Source: Solea solea (Eukaryota; Chordata; Actinopteri; Pleuronectiformes; Soleidae). Taken from it: a DNA stretch of 64,000 bases. Shown here one piece after another: positions 35,761 through 46,850 of the stretch. The position numbers were made by a program, and so were the translations under genes. The stretch spans positions 16,850,458-16,914,457 of the forward strand of contig NC_081146.1 of assembly GCF_958295425.1 (NCBI RefSeq), read 5' to 3'. Each line of letters opens with the position of its first letter. Positions within the stretch are counted from its first letter, which is position 1. Under the pieces are notes generated by a model, which worked only from the letters and a program-made list of their open reading frames with translations, did not search any database and was not told where the DNA came from.

Positions 35761-37318
35761 AGGAATTCTGAGACTAAATAAAGCCATGTATTTATTGTGA
35801 CAAATGATGAGCGTATAATTAGTGCGCTGCGCCGCTAAAAGTCATAAAAGTATTCATCAGTGTGTGCAAAACGGGCCACAAATATGGGCGAAACCCTTAA
35901 ATGTCTCTTACTGTGCAGCATGAAAGTGGATTGTGTAATCTACTGATTCAGTGGAGTTCATTAGATTGGTGTGTGCTCTTCTGCATTATAATGACTGATT
36001 AGAGAAGGAAAAGTCCATTCTACAGTATATGCATCCTGGAGTGCACGATTTTCAAGAGGAAACTGCGCTTATCAACAATACTTTGGTAGATTAGATTTAG
36101 TTTTCATTCATGTTTTCATCATACGGTCTGCTTTTTCTCTACATTTTCTCCACTGACAAGGTAGAAGAATGTAAATATATATATGATGTGGTAGTATGGT
36201 CATGAAAGTGTCAAGTAAATGTTTATATTAACGGTCGCTGAAAGGCTCTGAACATGTTCGTGCACTTCACTTCAGACTTTATGATCCAATTGTAGGTTGG
36301 GTCACTGGAGTTAGAGCCGTTAGCGGGAGCCTCCCTCCTTCACTAGAGTGATCAGTAATCAATCTGCTTTGATACGCCGTTTCGTAACATTGACTTTCAA
36401 GATAAAGTCACACCTATTTGTTGGAAAGGTCAGGGCCAGGTGTTAATTAAGCAAAAGGGAAATGAACTAATGGGGGTTTCCGAGTGGCATTTAAAAGACA
36501 CCTGATTCCAAGGAAATAGCAGTTACAGAATCCCTTTTTTTTCTTTAAAGTGGTCTATGTTTCCAAGTGAGGAGTTTTGGTGTTGGACACTGGTATTTTA
36601 ATCTGTTGGGGATGTGGGCTTTGCCACAGTGTCTTTAATTATTTCTTGCTCTTGAGATTTACCAAAACCAAAATGAGCAGATATGCACAGGTTTTTTAAA
36701 ACGCAGCTGTTAAAAAGTCATCCGAAGTCTTTTGCCTTTTCGTTTTGTGCCCCCACTAAGTCGTGTTTATTGTAAAGTGCTAGAAACAAATACAACAGAA
36801 GCAGGAATATTAGTCAGAAGGAAGCACCATGAACTTCAGACCTTCAAACTCATCACTGCTGCAACGTCCCGGCAAAAAAAGGTGCAGCATCTGTATGTAG
36901 ACTGTCAAAACAGAGCAGAGGGAGAAATTAGCACTTTAATCGGGGTATAATGCTTCCATCTCTGTGGATGGGCGTTGATTAAAACCTGTGTCGACAGAGT
37001 CATTTGACTCAGGAGTGAATGCAAATTGTATCAATTTCTATAGCAGACAAAAGCCAGATGGTAGTGAGTGTTTTGACCAGTGGAAAAAGAGGCTATAATG
37101 AGTTCTAGGTCAGGCCAAGTGAGACACCCTGTCTGTCACACCGCCAACACGTTGACCAAACATTTAAGTCATAGTTACGGAAATGTAGAGTCACTCTGGC
37201 CATAGAGGAAGTGAAGAACAAACATATAAACACTCATAATGAAAAAAGAATCAAACCCAAATCTTGTGAGCAGCAACTTTAGTATAATATCAACAACTGT
37301 TAATACACTTCTTTACAG
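35761..37318. other. Non-coding stretch, nothing recognised
   Basis: Complex AT-rich sequence without microsatellites above about 15 bp. No gene or transposon recognised. Confidence 0.45.
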
Positions 37319-37336
37319 CCCCCCCCCCCCCCCCCC
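37319..37336. repeat. Poly-C run (18)
   Basis: Uninterrupted C18 followed by ACTGACTGACTGACGTCA. The last eight bases (37347-37354) form a perfect CRE palindrome TGACGTCA. Confidence 0.95.
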
Positions 37337-38943
37337 ACTGACTGACTGACGTCAATGACCAACACTTTGGGTGGATTTGATCGCATTTCTGACTGAGTGG
37401 ACTTGACTGTCACTGCAGTGCTTTGCATGCGTGATTGTATATGCAAGCCTTGAACCCCAGAATAGTGTTTACACACCGTGTGCACAGGCTTTGAGAGCTA
37501 ACGTGGCATGCGAGGCACATGTCATCAACTGGAGGCTGGCAATTTTTACAACAGCAAGAGCTGCTGGTGTGATCTGCATCACGCTGCTCCCAGCATTACC
37601 TGTAGTTCCTCCCTCCTTTGACTCCTCACAGCGTCAAAGTGAGACTTCCTGTGACACCGGGAGCATACTTTGTCCCCTAATGTGGCTCCACTTTCTCCCC
37701 TCCTCCTCCACTGCAGCTGTACATGCATGACCCTTGTTTCGCCATCTGGTCCACATTGGGGACTGCCACTGTCATCTGCTGATAATTACTGTCACCTGCA
37801 CATTGCGCGGTGCGATAAACACTTGGCGTTACTCGTGGTGATCCACGGCACCGCAACGCTTGTTTAGGCTGCCTAAAAGCTGGTGGGAGAGAGACATATA
37901 AGAGGCGAAGTCTCAGGGCAACAAACAAGGGCTTAATTGCAGTATGATGAGCCTTTTCGTAAAGCTCCGACATCTGTACCACCTGGGTCTATAGACCGGA
38001 AACATTCACTGCCACACCGATATTGCCACATACCTTGTTTGTCATTACTACCAAGATACTAAAGTCAAGACACAGTAGGTTTGTCCGGTCTCATGTTTAT
38101 ACATCTAAATCACTGACCTTTGCTTGCACAGGAAATCCATCTGTGCAGATATACAGTATGGGAATGATAAATACTTCCCTTCAAATATTTATAATAGGAT
38201 CAGGAAACCACAAGAACATAATAGTTTAAATTAGCGCCATCAAACGCAAGTGGTTTGTTAGACAACATCCAATTTCTGAAGTTTAGGATACACTTTTCGC
38301 ACTCTGCGGTGGGTATAAAAAAGAAAGGAGAAATAAAACCTCACGAGTCAAGGGTTGCAATCATAATGATTTAATGATGGGCTTATCCTTGATGCAGTAC
38401 AGTGTAAATCCTACCAGCCAGAGAATATAGCTTTGTCCCCTGTGGTGGTTTATCTTCCGGTGCTTTGGTATCTAAATCTGCTGGTGACACTGACAATTAT
38501 TTGACCCTTGTGAGTGAGGAAGTTGAACTCTCAACCACTAAAAACACAAAGGTTAAGAAGTTTAGGAAGAAAGCAATTATGTTTTATGTTTTAAATACAT
38601 GTGCAGATTTCCTGTAGGCACGAAAAAAACAAAACGTAAAGACGTCCTCGTTTCTTTTAAACAACAACTTCATCTTCAATGCTTGCAAAACATTATTTTG
38701 GATTTTGCGAAGGGAAAAGAGCCGAAAGGTTAAATTTTCATCTCCCCATTTTTCTCACCACTTTTTGGATGACTAAAAAAAAACCTCAACGAATAATAAT
38801 ACTAATAATAAAAAAAAAAAGCAAATGTATTTTTATGTAAGGAATAAAATCAATTATACACGTTTTTTGAAATTTCCCAGAAGTAGATAAAGTTTTTATT
38901 TGGACAAATCTGGACAAAATATACTAAATGAGGTCTCCAAAGA
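37337..38943. other. Non-coding stretch, nothing recognised
   Basis: Mixed sequence with short A-rich and TAA-rich patches (38778-38820). ORFs show no domain. Confidence 0.45.
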
Positions 38944-39412
38944 TGTGCCTTTCTGACGGGAACAGCTGGCCACTAACATTTGACTGTCTCAGTCGTGGTT
39001 AAATCAGCGCAAAGTGCCCTTTAGACTGTCTTTATGTGACAATCTTGAATGAAGTGCCCTCGTGGGTGCCCTTTCAGTTTGATGTTATCCAGAAAATATG
39101 ATGTGCCTGTTAGAGGAAGGATGTTATGTGATGATATGAGTTGTAATAGGATGAGCTACGGGCTTTTGTATGGGTGCCCTTCTGGTGAAAAAGAGTGATT
39201 AGCCTGTTGGAGTGCAGTATTGTGTGCCTTTTCAATTAAAAAAAAGGAAAATGTAGCCCCTGAATGTGCCCCATGTACAAGAAAACATGATTCCATGATG
39301 AGTGCCCTTTCAATGAAGAAAGTACATAGTGGAGTGCCCTGCAGGGTGCACTGTGTGGGAGAAAAACATTGTGAAGTGCCCCTCCAGTGAAGAAGTGCGC
39401 CCTGCAAGATGC
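38944..39412. repeat. Degenerate tandem array built on GTGCCCT
   Basis: GTGCCCT or a one-base variant recurs about ten times, for example at 39014, 39054, 39066, 39174, 39302, 39334 and about 39376. Units are irregular, roughly 20-50 bp. The best-preserved unit reads AGTGCCCTTTCAATGAAGAA (39301-39320) and recurs as AGTGCCCCTCCAGTGAAGAA (about 39375-39394). It is an old minisatellite. The minus-strand 83-residue ORF here is a by-product of the repeat. I do not know this family's origin. Confidence 0.6.
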
Positions 39413-39542
39413 CATTACGAAAGAGTAAACCAGCTGTGGTGGGAATATTATCTTTATGTCGGATTACTTTTAAGAAAGTAAAACACTCTTAAAACATTCT
39501 ATAGTTGTTTGTGTTGGCATTTTTCCATTGCATTGATTTTGG

Positions 39543-39980
39543 TCAGTATTGTGCAAAAGTCTCAAGGCACCCCCAGCTTTGTTTTTATGTCTGTCAGATT
39601 CTGTGATTATTGGCATTTGCAGAGGAATGAAGTGACTGCAAGTTGGTCTTATATATTCACAAACTGTCACTGAGTTTGACTCACATAACGCGTGTAAGTA
39701 AAATGCTCGAGCACGTCTTGAATAAACCTGTCTTTTTTCACAGCAGATATTTGTCGACGCAAGAGAGCAAAGGTCATGCTATTGTTCAAGTGTAAGGGCA
39801 GGTCGCAGTGAATACTCGTAATTATTTAGTTTTCCCCTGAAAAATGTGTTATTTTAAAACAGTTTCCTGTATTTTCTGGATGTCTTCCAATAAGGTGATT
39901 GAGGAATAATTCTACTGTACGGTCATTAGATCAGTACTAAAACAACAAATCTGTGGCCTATGACTTTTGCACATCACTGT
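39543..39980 (+). mobile_element. TIR transposon family copy 2 (best preserved, 438 bp)
   Basis: The left end TCAGTATTGTGCAAAAGTCT and the right end (39955-39980, whose reverse complement begins ACAGTGATGTGCAAAAGTCA) are matching terminal inverted repeats of about 27 bp. Two related copies lie at 31499-31920 (same orientation) and about 57629-57832 (inverted, internally deleted). No ORF encodes a transposase. The TIR length and an outer 'ACAGT' suggest a Tc1/mariner-like MITE, but this is inference. The TA target duplication is not clearly preserved. Confidence 0.75.
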
Positions 39981-39994
39981 ATTTAGATAACCGC

Positions 39995-40045
39995 ATCACA
40001 TCAAATCAGTTTTATTCGTACAACACTAAATCACAGCATACTGTA
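39995..40045. repeat. Fragment of 'tcaaatcagttttatt' fish repeat
   Basis: ATCAAATCAGTTTTATTCGT and then ACAACACTAAATCACAGCA resemble a very common teleost repeat end ('atcaaatcaattttatttatatagc...aaatcacaaca', abridged). Only a short piece is recognisable. Confidence 0.45.
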
Positions 40046-40261
40046 CATTATTTGGGCAGACACATGTAAAAGCCTTCTCATTTCATTTTTGCCAGGTTGT
40101 GCTGCTGTTGTCAACATCACAACATCTCTGCAAGAGTGCTCAAAACAAAATGTTTAAAGGGCCAGATGTTCACAGAATAAATGTTTAACATTTAACTTTC
40201 TTTAATACAGATGTGTTGATTTCTTTATGTACTTAAACCATCCATGAGCTTGACTGTTTAT

Positions 40262-40490
40262 CCTTTGAGGACCATGGGGGAGCTGAAGCAAATCACAGCT
40301 GATATTGGATGAGAGGCAGGGTGCACCATTGCAGGGAAATTCCCAGTTTGTCTTTCTTTAGAGAACCCATGCCAACATGGGGAGAACACGCAGACTCCAT
40401 GCAGAAAGGACCCAGTCAAACAGGAATTAAAACCAGGAACCTTCTTGCTGAGTGGAGATGCATGCTTTTAGTGGCATACTGTGTTGTGGC
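40262..40490 (-). repeat. Common teleost interspersed repeat ('cttcctcccacagtcc' family), copy 1, degraded
   Basis: Read on the + strand it gives 'cacagctgatattgg', 'gaacccatgccaacatgggg', 'agaacacgcagactccatgc', 'agaaaggacccag' and 'aaccaggaaccttcttgctg'. This is the reverse complement of the family at 61150-61440, with a large internal deletion. Confidence 0.75.
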
Positions 40491-40859
40491 CTCTGTCAAT
40501 AGGGTTCATTGAATGTATCAGGATTCCTTCTTATTTTCGGGCTGCTGGCCATCAGAACGCTTAAGTCCACAACTGTAGTTCACTGACATTTGAAAATCTG
40601 CATTACTACCAACTGAAAGGTAGTTGATTCTAGTTGAACCAGAGAATCAAGCTCCGGTAGCTGGAATCACACAACCACAAACAGTGAAACACCATCTGGT
40701 GATGACACAGTTCACCTCTATGGAAGTATATATTAGACAATATGTCAGACAACTTGTTAATTCATCATAAAAGAGAAGATGGTGGATAGTTGATGTGCAC
40801 CGGCATGCCAAAACAGTTGGAGACAGGCTAATGGGAGAGCATTTTACCAGATCCTCACA

Positions 40860-41480
40860 GATCCAGAGAGACTATGGAGATGAATCGCTGCTATGAAACA
40901 TGCACACAGTGAGCAGAAGAAGACAAAGCGATGGGAACCCTCCAGCAACAGAGTTCATTGTAAATCATGGACTCAGACTAGATTTACCAAGAGCTAGTCT
41001 GCACAACAACATTAACACAGCAATTATTTACATTACACTGACCATTGCTTATGCGCGACACCACAATATCTTCATCCGGTGGACTCTGAAGTTGAATGTT
41101 TGTCATAAAGCCAGATTGCATCCATTTGTTTCCCTCCAGGCTCTTGTAAACTTCCAGTGACTCTCTGGAGTAAGATGAATGGAAGTTAATCAGGAAGTTG
41201 AAGATGTCAGGATACTGCAGCTCTGGAATAATGCCCTCTCACGCGCTTTACAAAGGTATAAAAAGCACAGCAGGGGCATAATAAGGATCAGATATATTAA
41301 GTCTATCAAATTTGGCAATATATCAGTCGATCTCCGCGGATGTAAAGTGCACAGTGGACTCTGCCAGGTTAAATCCAGTGTCAGTCCCATTTGTTTCTCT
41401 GCATCTTAGGCTGCCATGATGGCGGTTCTTTGTCACGTGACGAAGCTGACAAACTTGCTATCATGAGCTCAGATTCCCAT
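40860..41480. repeat. Probable decayed interspersed repeat region
   Basis: The segment from 'gcgctttacaaaggtataaa' (41239) through 'cccatttgtttctctgcatc' and 'ttaggctgccatgatggcgg' to GTCACGTGACGAAGCTGAC (41432-41450) resembles sequence I associate with a repeated fish element, though I cannot name it. No intact ORF. Confidence 0.3.
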
Positions 41481-44400
41481 TAGAGTGTTACTGTCATTTA
41501 CACATAAATAGATACACAATTCAAAAGAAACACAAAATGAAATAGAATATCACGTTTTTGGGGGGAAAATGTAATTTGAAATTTAATCGAGTGTCGAGAA
41601 TGCATCAGGCACAACTTAAGTATTATATTAATGCCGTTTCCCTGACAATTGAAAAGTGCATGGGGAGAAAATGTCCCTGATTGTAGCTCCTAAACTGTCC
41701 CCAGTGGCCTGAGAACAGCTGATAATTGTGAGCTGGATAGATGTGTATATCAAATAGTTTACAAAATGAAGCCAGCTGTGTTTTCCCTGCATACTGTGGC
41801 TTCCTGATACGCACCATTAAACGTTATTAGCTACTTCCTTTAACTGAGATCCTCCTCACCCCATCTTCCACCCCTCATATTAGCGTTTTTCAGTTCCTCC
41901 AACTGGAAATTATTTGCTTTATTGTAGAGTGTCAACCTCTCACTCTAGTTTTCTGACGCGACATAATTGGCACTTTGGAATATAATCATGGATGAGAGCT
42001 GTGTGATTGTGGTCTTTTATGCACAAATTTCAGCAGATTGTTGATTACTTTGTTCTGCCTTCGCCCCCTTGCTCTCGCCGTGCATACGACTCATCTCTGA
42101 TCCCTCTGTCAGTCTGGGAACCTTCTCTCGAAGGTCCTCTCTTCACCGCGCCGCTCACAAGCCATTAGCTTTGAAATGACTCATAAAGAATCAATTGAAA
42201 ATGATCACAATAGGGAGTGAATATCGAGGGGGACGCCGCGTGGCTCGTGAACAGATGTCGGCATACACGTTGCATGTCAGACACGTTATTGCTTTATACA
42301 AACATTACCAACGCAGTCGAATGGGAGAGCTAATTACAGCGGTGCCGAGATATGACAATAATTTCTTTGAATGCAAGAGCGGGGGGAGGGGGGGGGGGAG
42401 AAGCGGCTGAAAAGACGTCTAATACATAGACAACGTGACCGTTGAGTGCGGCTGGTGTAAGAACACGGCCTCCGCTCATAAATCAGGACAGGAAAGTGGA
42501 TGAAATATAAATTTACTGGATGTTACCATGAAACTCAGGCTTTAATAAGCCAAGCTATTGAGATGATGTATTACTGGGGGATGAGCATGTTGATGTTACC
42601 CAGAGTTGTTGAAGTAATTGCTCCCTGTACCTGGGTGGTCCCTTTGAGAATAGAGTGCATGGGTTTGTGCATATGTGTGTGTGTGTGTGTCTATGTTCTT
42701 GTATTTGTGGGTGTGAGAGTGATGTTGGCCTTTTACAATTGATAGCTTCCTATGTGGACAGATATAGTAACAGCAAAAACCAGTGCAGCGGTCTCATAGT
42801 ATAGTGAGAGCAGTTAACCCCTGCAGCACTGGTTGGATTGATGGACACATCTTACAACGGGGCCCCTATCCTGTTCAGGAACTAATGCTGATGATTGTGA
42901 GAGAAACAGGGATGAAGAGGTGACAATAAATCAAGTGATTACTTTTTTTGGGCTGCGATTGGTTTTTATTTCTTCGGAAACTGTTAGTATAATACAACTT
43001 TCATGCGTGTATAAGTTGCCTTTTATGGGTATTAACACCAATCAACATAAGCGTTTTAATGGGCCAAAGAAAAGTTTCTTTCTTAGACAAACTTAGATAA
43101 AGGCTTCCATTTTAATTTATAGCCGCTGTGTGTAAAATATTATCCAGGTGACAGTTTTGGTGTGTTCTGTTTTGTCAAGGTTTGCAACATTCAGTATATT
43201 TGTTTCTGTGACTTTAGGCAACGATTTTGTCAAAACCACAATAATTTATGAGGCATCAATGTTTCTGATGGATCTAATATGAAGTGGCAGCATAACATCA
43301 ATGTATTACTAAAGCAGCTGTTTTACTTAAGAAGTAGGAGGCACCACGTCAAGGTCTATGAGTTTTCTTATCATTTATTTATTTTTCTTTTTTAATTGCG
43401 CTATTAAACTTGTTCACAAAAACAGGCCGCTATACTGCTGATTTATTTATTTACCTGTAGAGACAGATCAACGCTCTTAGCCTTTTATATAAGTCAGTGC
43501 AGACCCTAAATGTTAAAAATGATCCCGTACAGCATCCCATGGTCCAGATTTGGCCAAATTAAATAGCATTTTCTGCCATCATTAGGTGAACTAGGTGCAC
43601 AGCAAATGGAAAGTAAACATATTTAAAATAATCGTGACATTTTCCATTAATCATGACTAAAAAAAGCAAATATATTGTTACAATTGTTTTACCCTTTTTT
43701 TAGGAGCGCTGTAATACGACCCCCTGTTCAACAACAACCAGATTAATGTGTAACTTCATATTGGGAGTATGAAACAGATATTTCTTCTCCTTTGCTCTTA
43801 GAGGAGCGCCACTTGTCCTTGAAGCTTTACAAAGTGTGATTTGTAAATGAGATAGGCGAGTATTACAGACCCTTGGTATTTCTCTTGGCGCCCCGCGATC
43901 AATTAAAGAGCGACAATAATAAATGTATACATTTAGAGGGATTTCGCTGCGGTGACAAATGATTTTACCCTTGAGCTATTGACATTGTCTGGGAAAAGGC
44001 TGTATCCGTCCCTGTTGTGTATTCTGTCGGAGGGACCCTTCCTCTGCTCGGGGAGTCGGAGGACATGGCAGACACAAATTCATCATTAACATGTGAGCAC
44101 GGATGTAGACGCAGATGCATTTTCCCCATTTACACAAGCGTTCACGTCTTAAAAGGGCATACGCCTCAGCCGCACTGTCCATCCGTCAGCTCACAGGTCA
44201 AGAGAAACGTGAGAATGGATCATTGTTCTTGCTGATAATGGGATTTGGAAAGAAATATTTGTGCGCTTGTGTTGCGCACTGATACCATCTTCAGAATGAG
44301 GTAATTGGATCCCCTGTAGTCAACTGAATGATGATTGTGAACTCCCTTATTAAGTGAGATGAGAAAATTGGAGACTGGAGAGAAGTTGCATGTCCTTTGT

Positions 44401-44739
44401 TGTATGGGTGACATTTTCTATGCTCATTACTTTCACAACTCTCTTTCCAAATATTTGTCTTATATCTCTTTCCCCATGGTGAGCAGATTTACTCCCGAGT
44501 GCCTCGCCTCGCCCACTTTACTTTTTTTTTTGGTATCTGACATGAAAATTGGAAAATATATCTTCTAATCCCCTTCTGATTTTATTCATGGCTTTGATAT
44601 GTTACCTAGTTCATATGATTGATTGGTTGAGGGGGTGATGGAATCGTAGTAATAGAAGTCATTAAGCTGGTGGGATCTAATATTACCAATCTGCTAGCCC
44701 TTGAAAGATCCATCAATAGGTGAGATATTTTCTTGTGGT
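41481..44739. other. Non-coding stretch with a complex CpG-containing block
   Basis: 42090-42460 is complex: 'taaagaatcaattgaaaatg', ACGTTGCATGTCAGACACG, 'agctaattacagcgg', ending in a G-rich run (42379-42402). A short TG run lies at 42677-42690. 44230-44720 and 43560-43980 are complex AT-rich sequence. No exon recognised. Confidence 0.45.
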
Positions 44740-44759
44740 GGGGGGGGGGGGGGGGGGGG
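44740..44759. repeat. Poly-G run (20)
   Basis: Uninterrupted G20. One of six or more long G/C homopolymers in the window, and a likely place for sequencing-length error. Confidence 0.95.
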
Positions 44760-46803
44760 TGACACATTTAACATATTTCAATAACGTAATTTTCATGTGG
44801 GGCAGGTCAGGCTGTGAGTACAAAGGGCAATAGTGTTGGAGTGTGTGAGTTGAATAGGGGCGTATGCTAAGCAAATCAATAAAACATTAAAGGCAGCATG
44901 CAGAAAGCAGCCCATTTGGTACCTGTCTGCCAAGGGCAATGGTCTAGCCACTCAGAAAAGAGAGAAGGATTGGAGTTGCTGGGCTTGAGGAATGCGCTTG
45001 CACCAACATAATTGGAAGGTAGTTGCCTTATGACTGCAAATTGGGTTTTTGCGCTTCATCAATAGGCATTTTGACAAGCAGCGTCCATCACAGTGCATCT
45101 CACTCTTGCTACGCCATGCAGAGAAAGAGGTGTCTCAATAATTACATTAAATCCCTCCCTCTCGCCCACCCCCAGCAACCTTCCTTATTGTTGGACAAGA
45201 AAAGCAATATGGTATAATTAGGTTTGATTGGGATGGCGGTCGTGGTGGTGGTGGTCGTTGTGGGGCAGTTTAGATACGTTTCCGGTGAGATTTGCAGATG
45301 AATGATGTTACCATAGCGACGCGCATCTGTAGCCACTGATGCGTGAAGCATAAAGCAAGGCACACTGGGCAACACATAGCATCTGTTAACCGAGAGCAAG
45401 CCAGGTGTACTGACACTGACCTGCTGTGGTAGATTAACTAATGCAGATGTGGAGAAGTTATAGATAATCTGGATTGATTGTGCTCTCTGTTTCACCTCTG
45501 AGTTGCTGGATAAAAAGGTTTGTATTTGTTGAGTTTAACCGTTTGAGGAGGAGGATGTCTGCCATTGATTAGCAGTTGATCTGATTTAACATATTAATAC
45601 ATTTCTTGATATATCAGTCGATTATAATAGTTAATAAGTGTCAGCTAAACGTAAATCTTGTTCTCAATCATAAATTGTACTTTAAATGACCCAAATCTAT
45701 TTGATATATAGCCCTCGAAGTCCAAGAATGTTTTGGTAAAATATAATTCATTCATTTATTTATTTTTTTCAAATCCATATAAATTATTTTTTTGCCTTTT
45801 TACACCAAAGTACTTTTTGGTCTTCTGACTCTGGATCCCAAAAATCCATTGGTGTTAATAAGCGTTGTAATATATCAGCTTAAAAGAGAAGTAAAAGTAA
45901 AGGTGTTGAACATAACAAAAGTATGCCAATGTAAAACTGTAATCTAAAGTTTTCAAAAACGCACAACTAAAACTGTTTAAAATAATCCAAATCCACCACT
46001 GCACCAAACCCTTATTACAGTAACATGATATAATCTGGTGCTCTACACAGATTTAGGTTTGACAGCCTGTTCTTATTTATTCCTAAAATGAGCACTGACA
46101 ATAAGATGACGCCACTTACGTGTGGTTTACAACAGAATCATGTATGTGCACAGTTTATAAAGTCGGTGTCAGAGTTGTGGAGCGAGACCAATTGAACCGA
46201 TCCGATCGCACATCTGTTTGAAACGTACCGCAAGTTCCGTCAACTCCGCTGGCCTCAACAGACCAGAATGCAACACAGCTAGCACTATGCATTTATGCAC
46301 GAGTGACATGACTTTGTTAATGACAGGAAAAAAACTGTTGCTCCACTATCATCATCATTATTGCTGCCTGCACCCACACATGAAACCCACAGCTGAATGC
46401 AATGTTAACACAGCGGGGTAAGGAAAAGTTGTCAAAGTAAATTATAATACGTCGAGATGTAACCCTGAGTGAACGTCGTGGAGTCACTCCGATAAATGTA
46501 GTCTGATCATCTGATCGTCTGCTTTTAAAGACCACTGTTGGTGTCAGTTATAGGCAAAAAGAACAACAACAACAAAAAAAGTGCTCACTAGCGATTGTCT
46601 TCATACGGACGAGTTTAAGCGGTCGAGAAATAAGCTCGCACATTGTCAGTTCTTCTGGGAAGTGGTGGAGAGTGAGCTGCATTAGCAATTGGGAATGTAT
46701 CAGTTTTACAGCCCACAGTGGGATGAAGGTTTAGCTTAGCAGCTTCACCACGGTCCCTAACAAAAGATACATGATGATGATGAGATAAAAATCATACTTG
46801 CAC

Positions 46804-46806
<3 letters not shown>
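44760..46806. other. Non-coding stretch, nothing recognised
   Basis: A short GGT-type run lies at 45238-45260. Complex AT-rich sequence otherwise. No gene or transposon recognised. Confidence 0.45.
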
Positions 46807-46834
<28 letters not shown>

Positions 46835-46850
46835 GATATATATATATATA
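46807..46850. repeat. (TA)n microsatellite with GTAG interruption
   Basis: TA dinucleotides on both sides of a central GTAGA, ending in an A run. Confidence 0.93.

Noticed and set aside
39156..39407. 83-residue minus-strand ORF with internal repeats
   Set aside because: The peptide repeats follow the GTGCCCT DNA units and the array is irregular in length modulo 3. No independent coding evidence.
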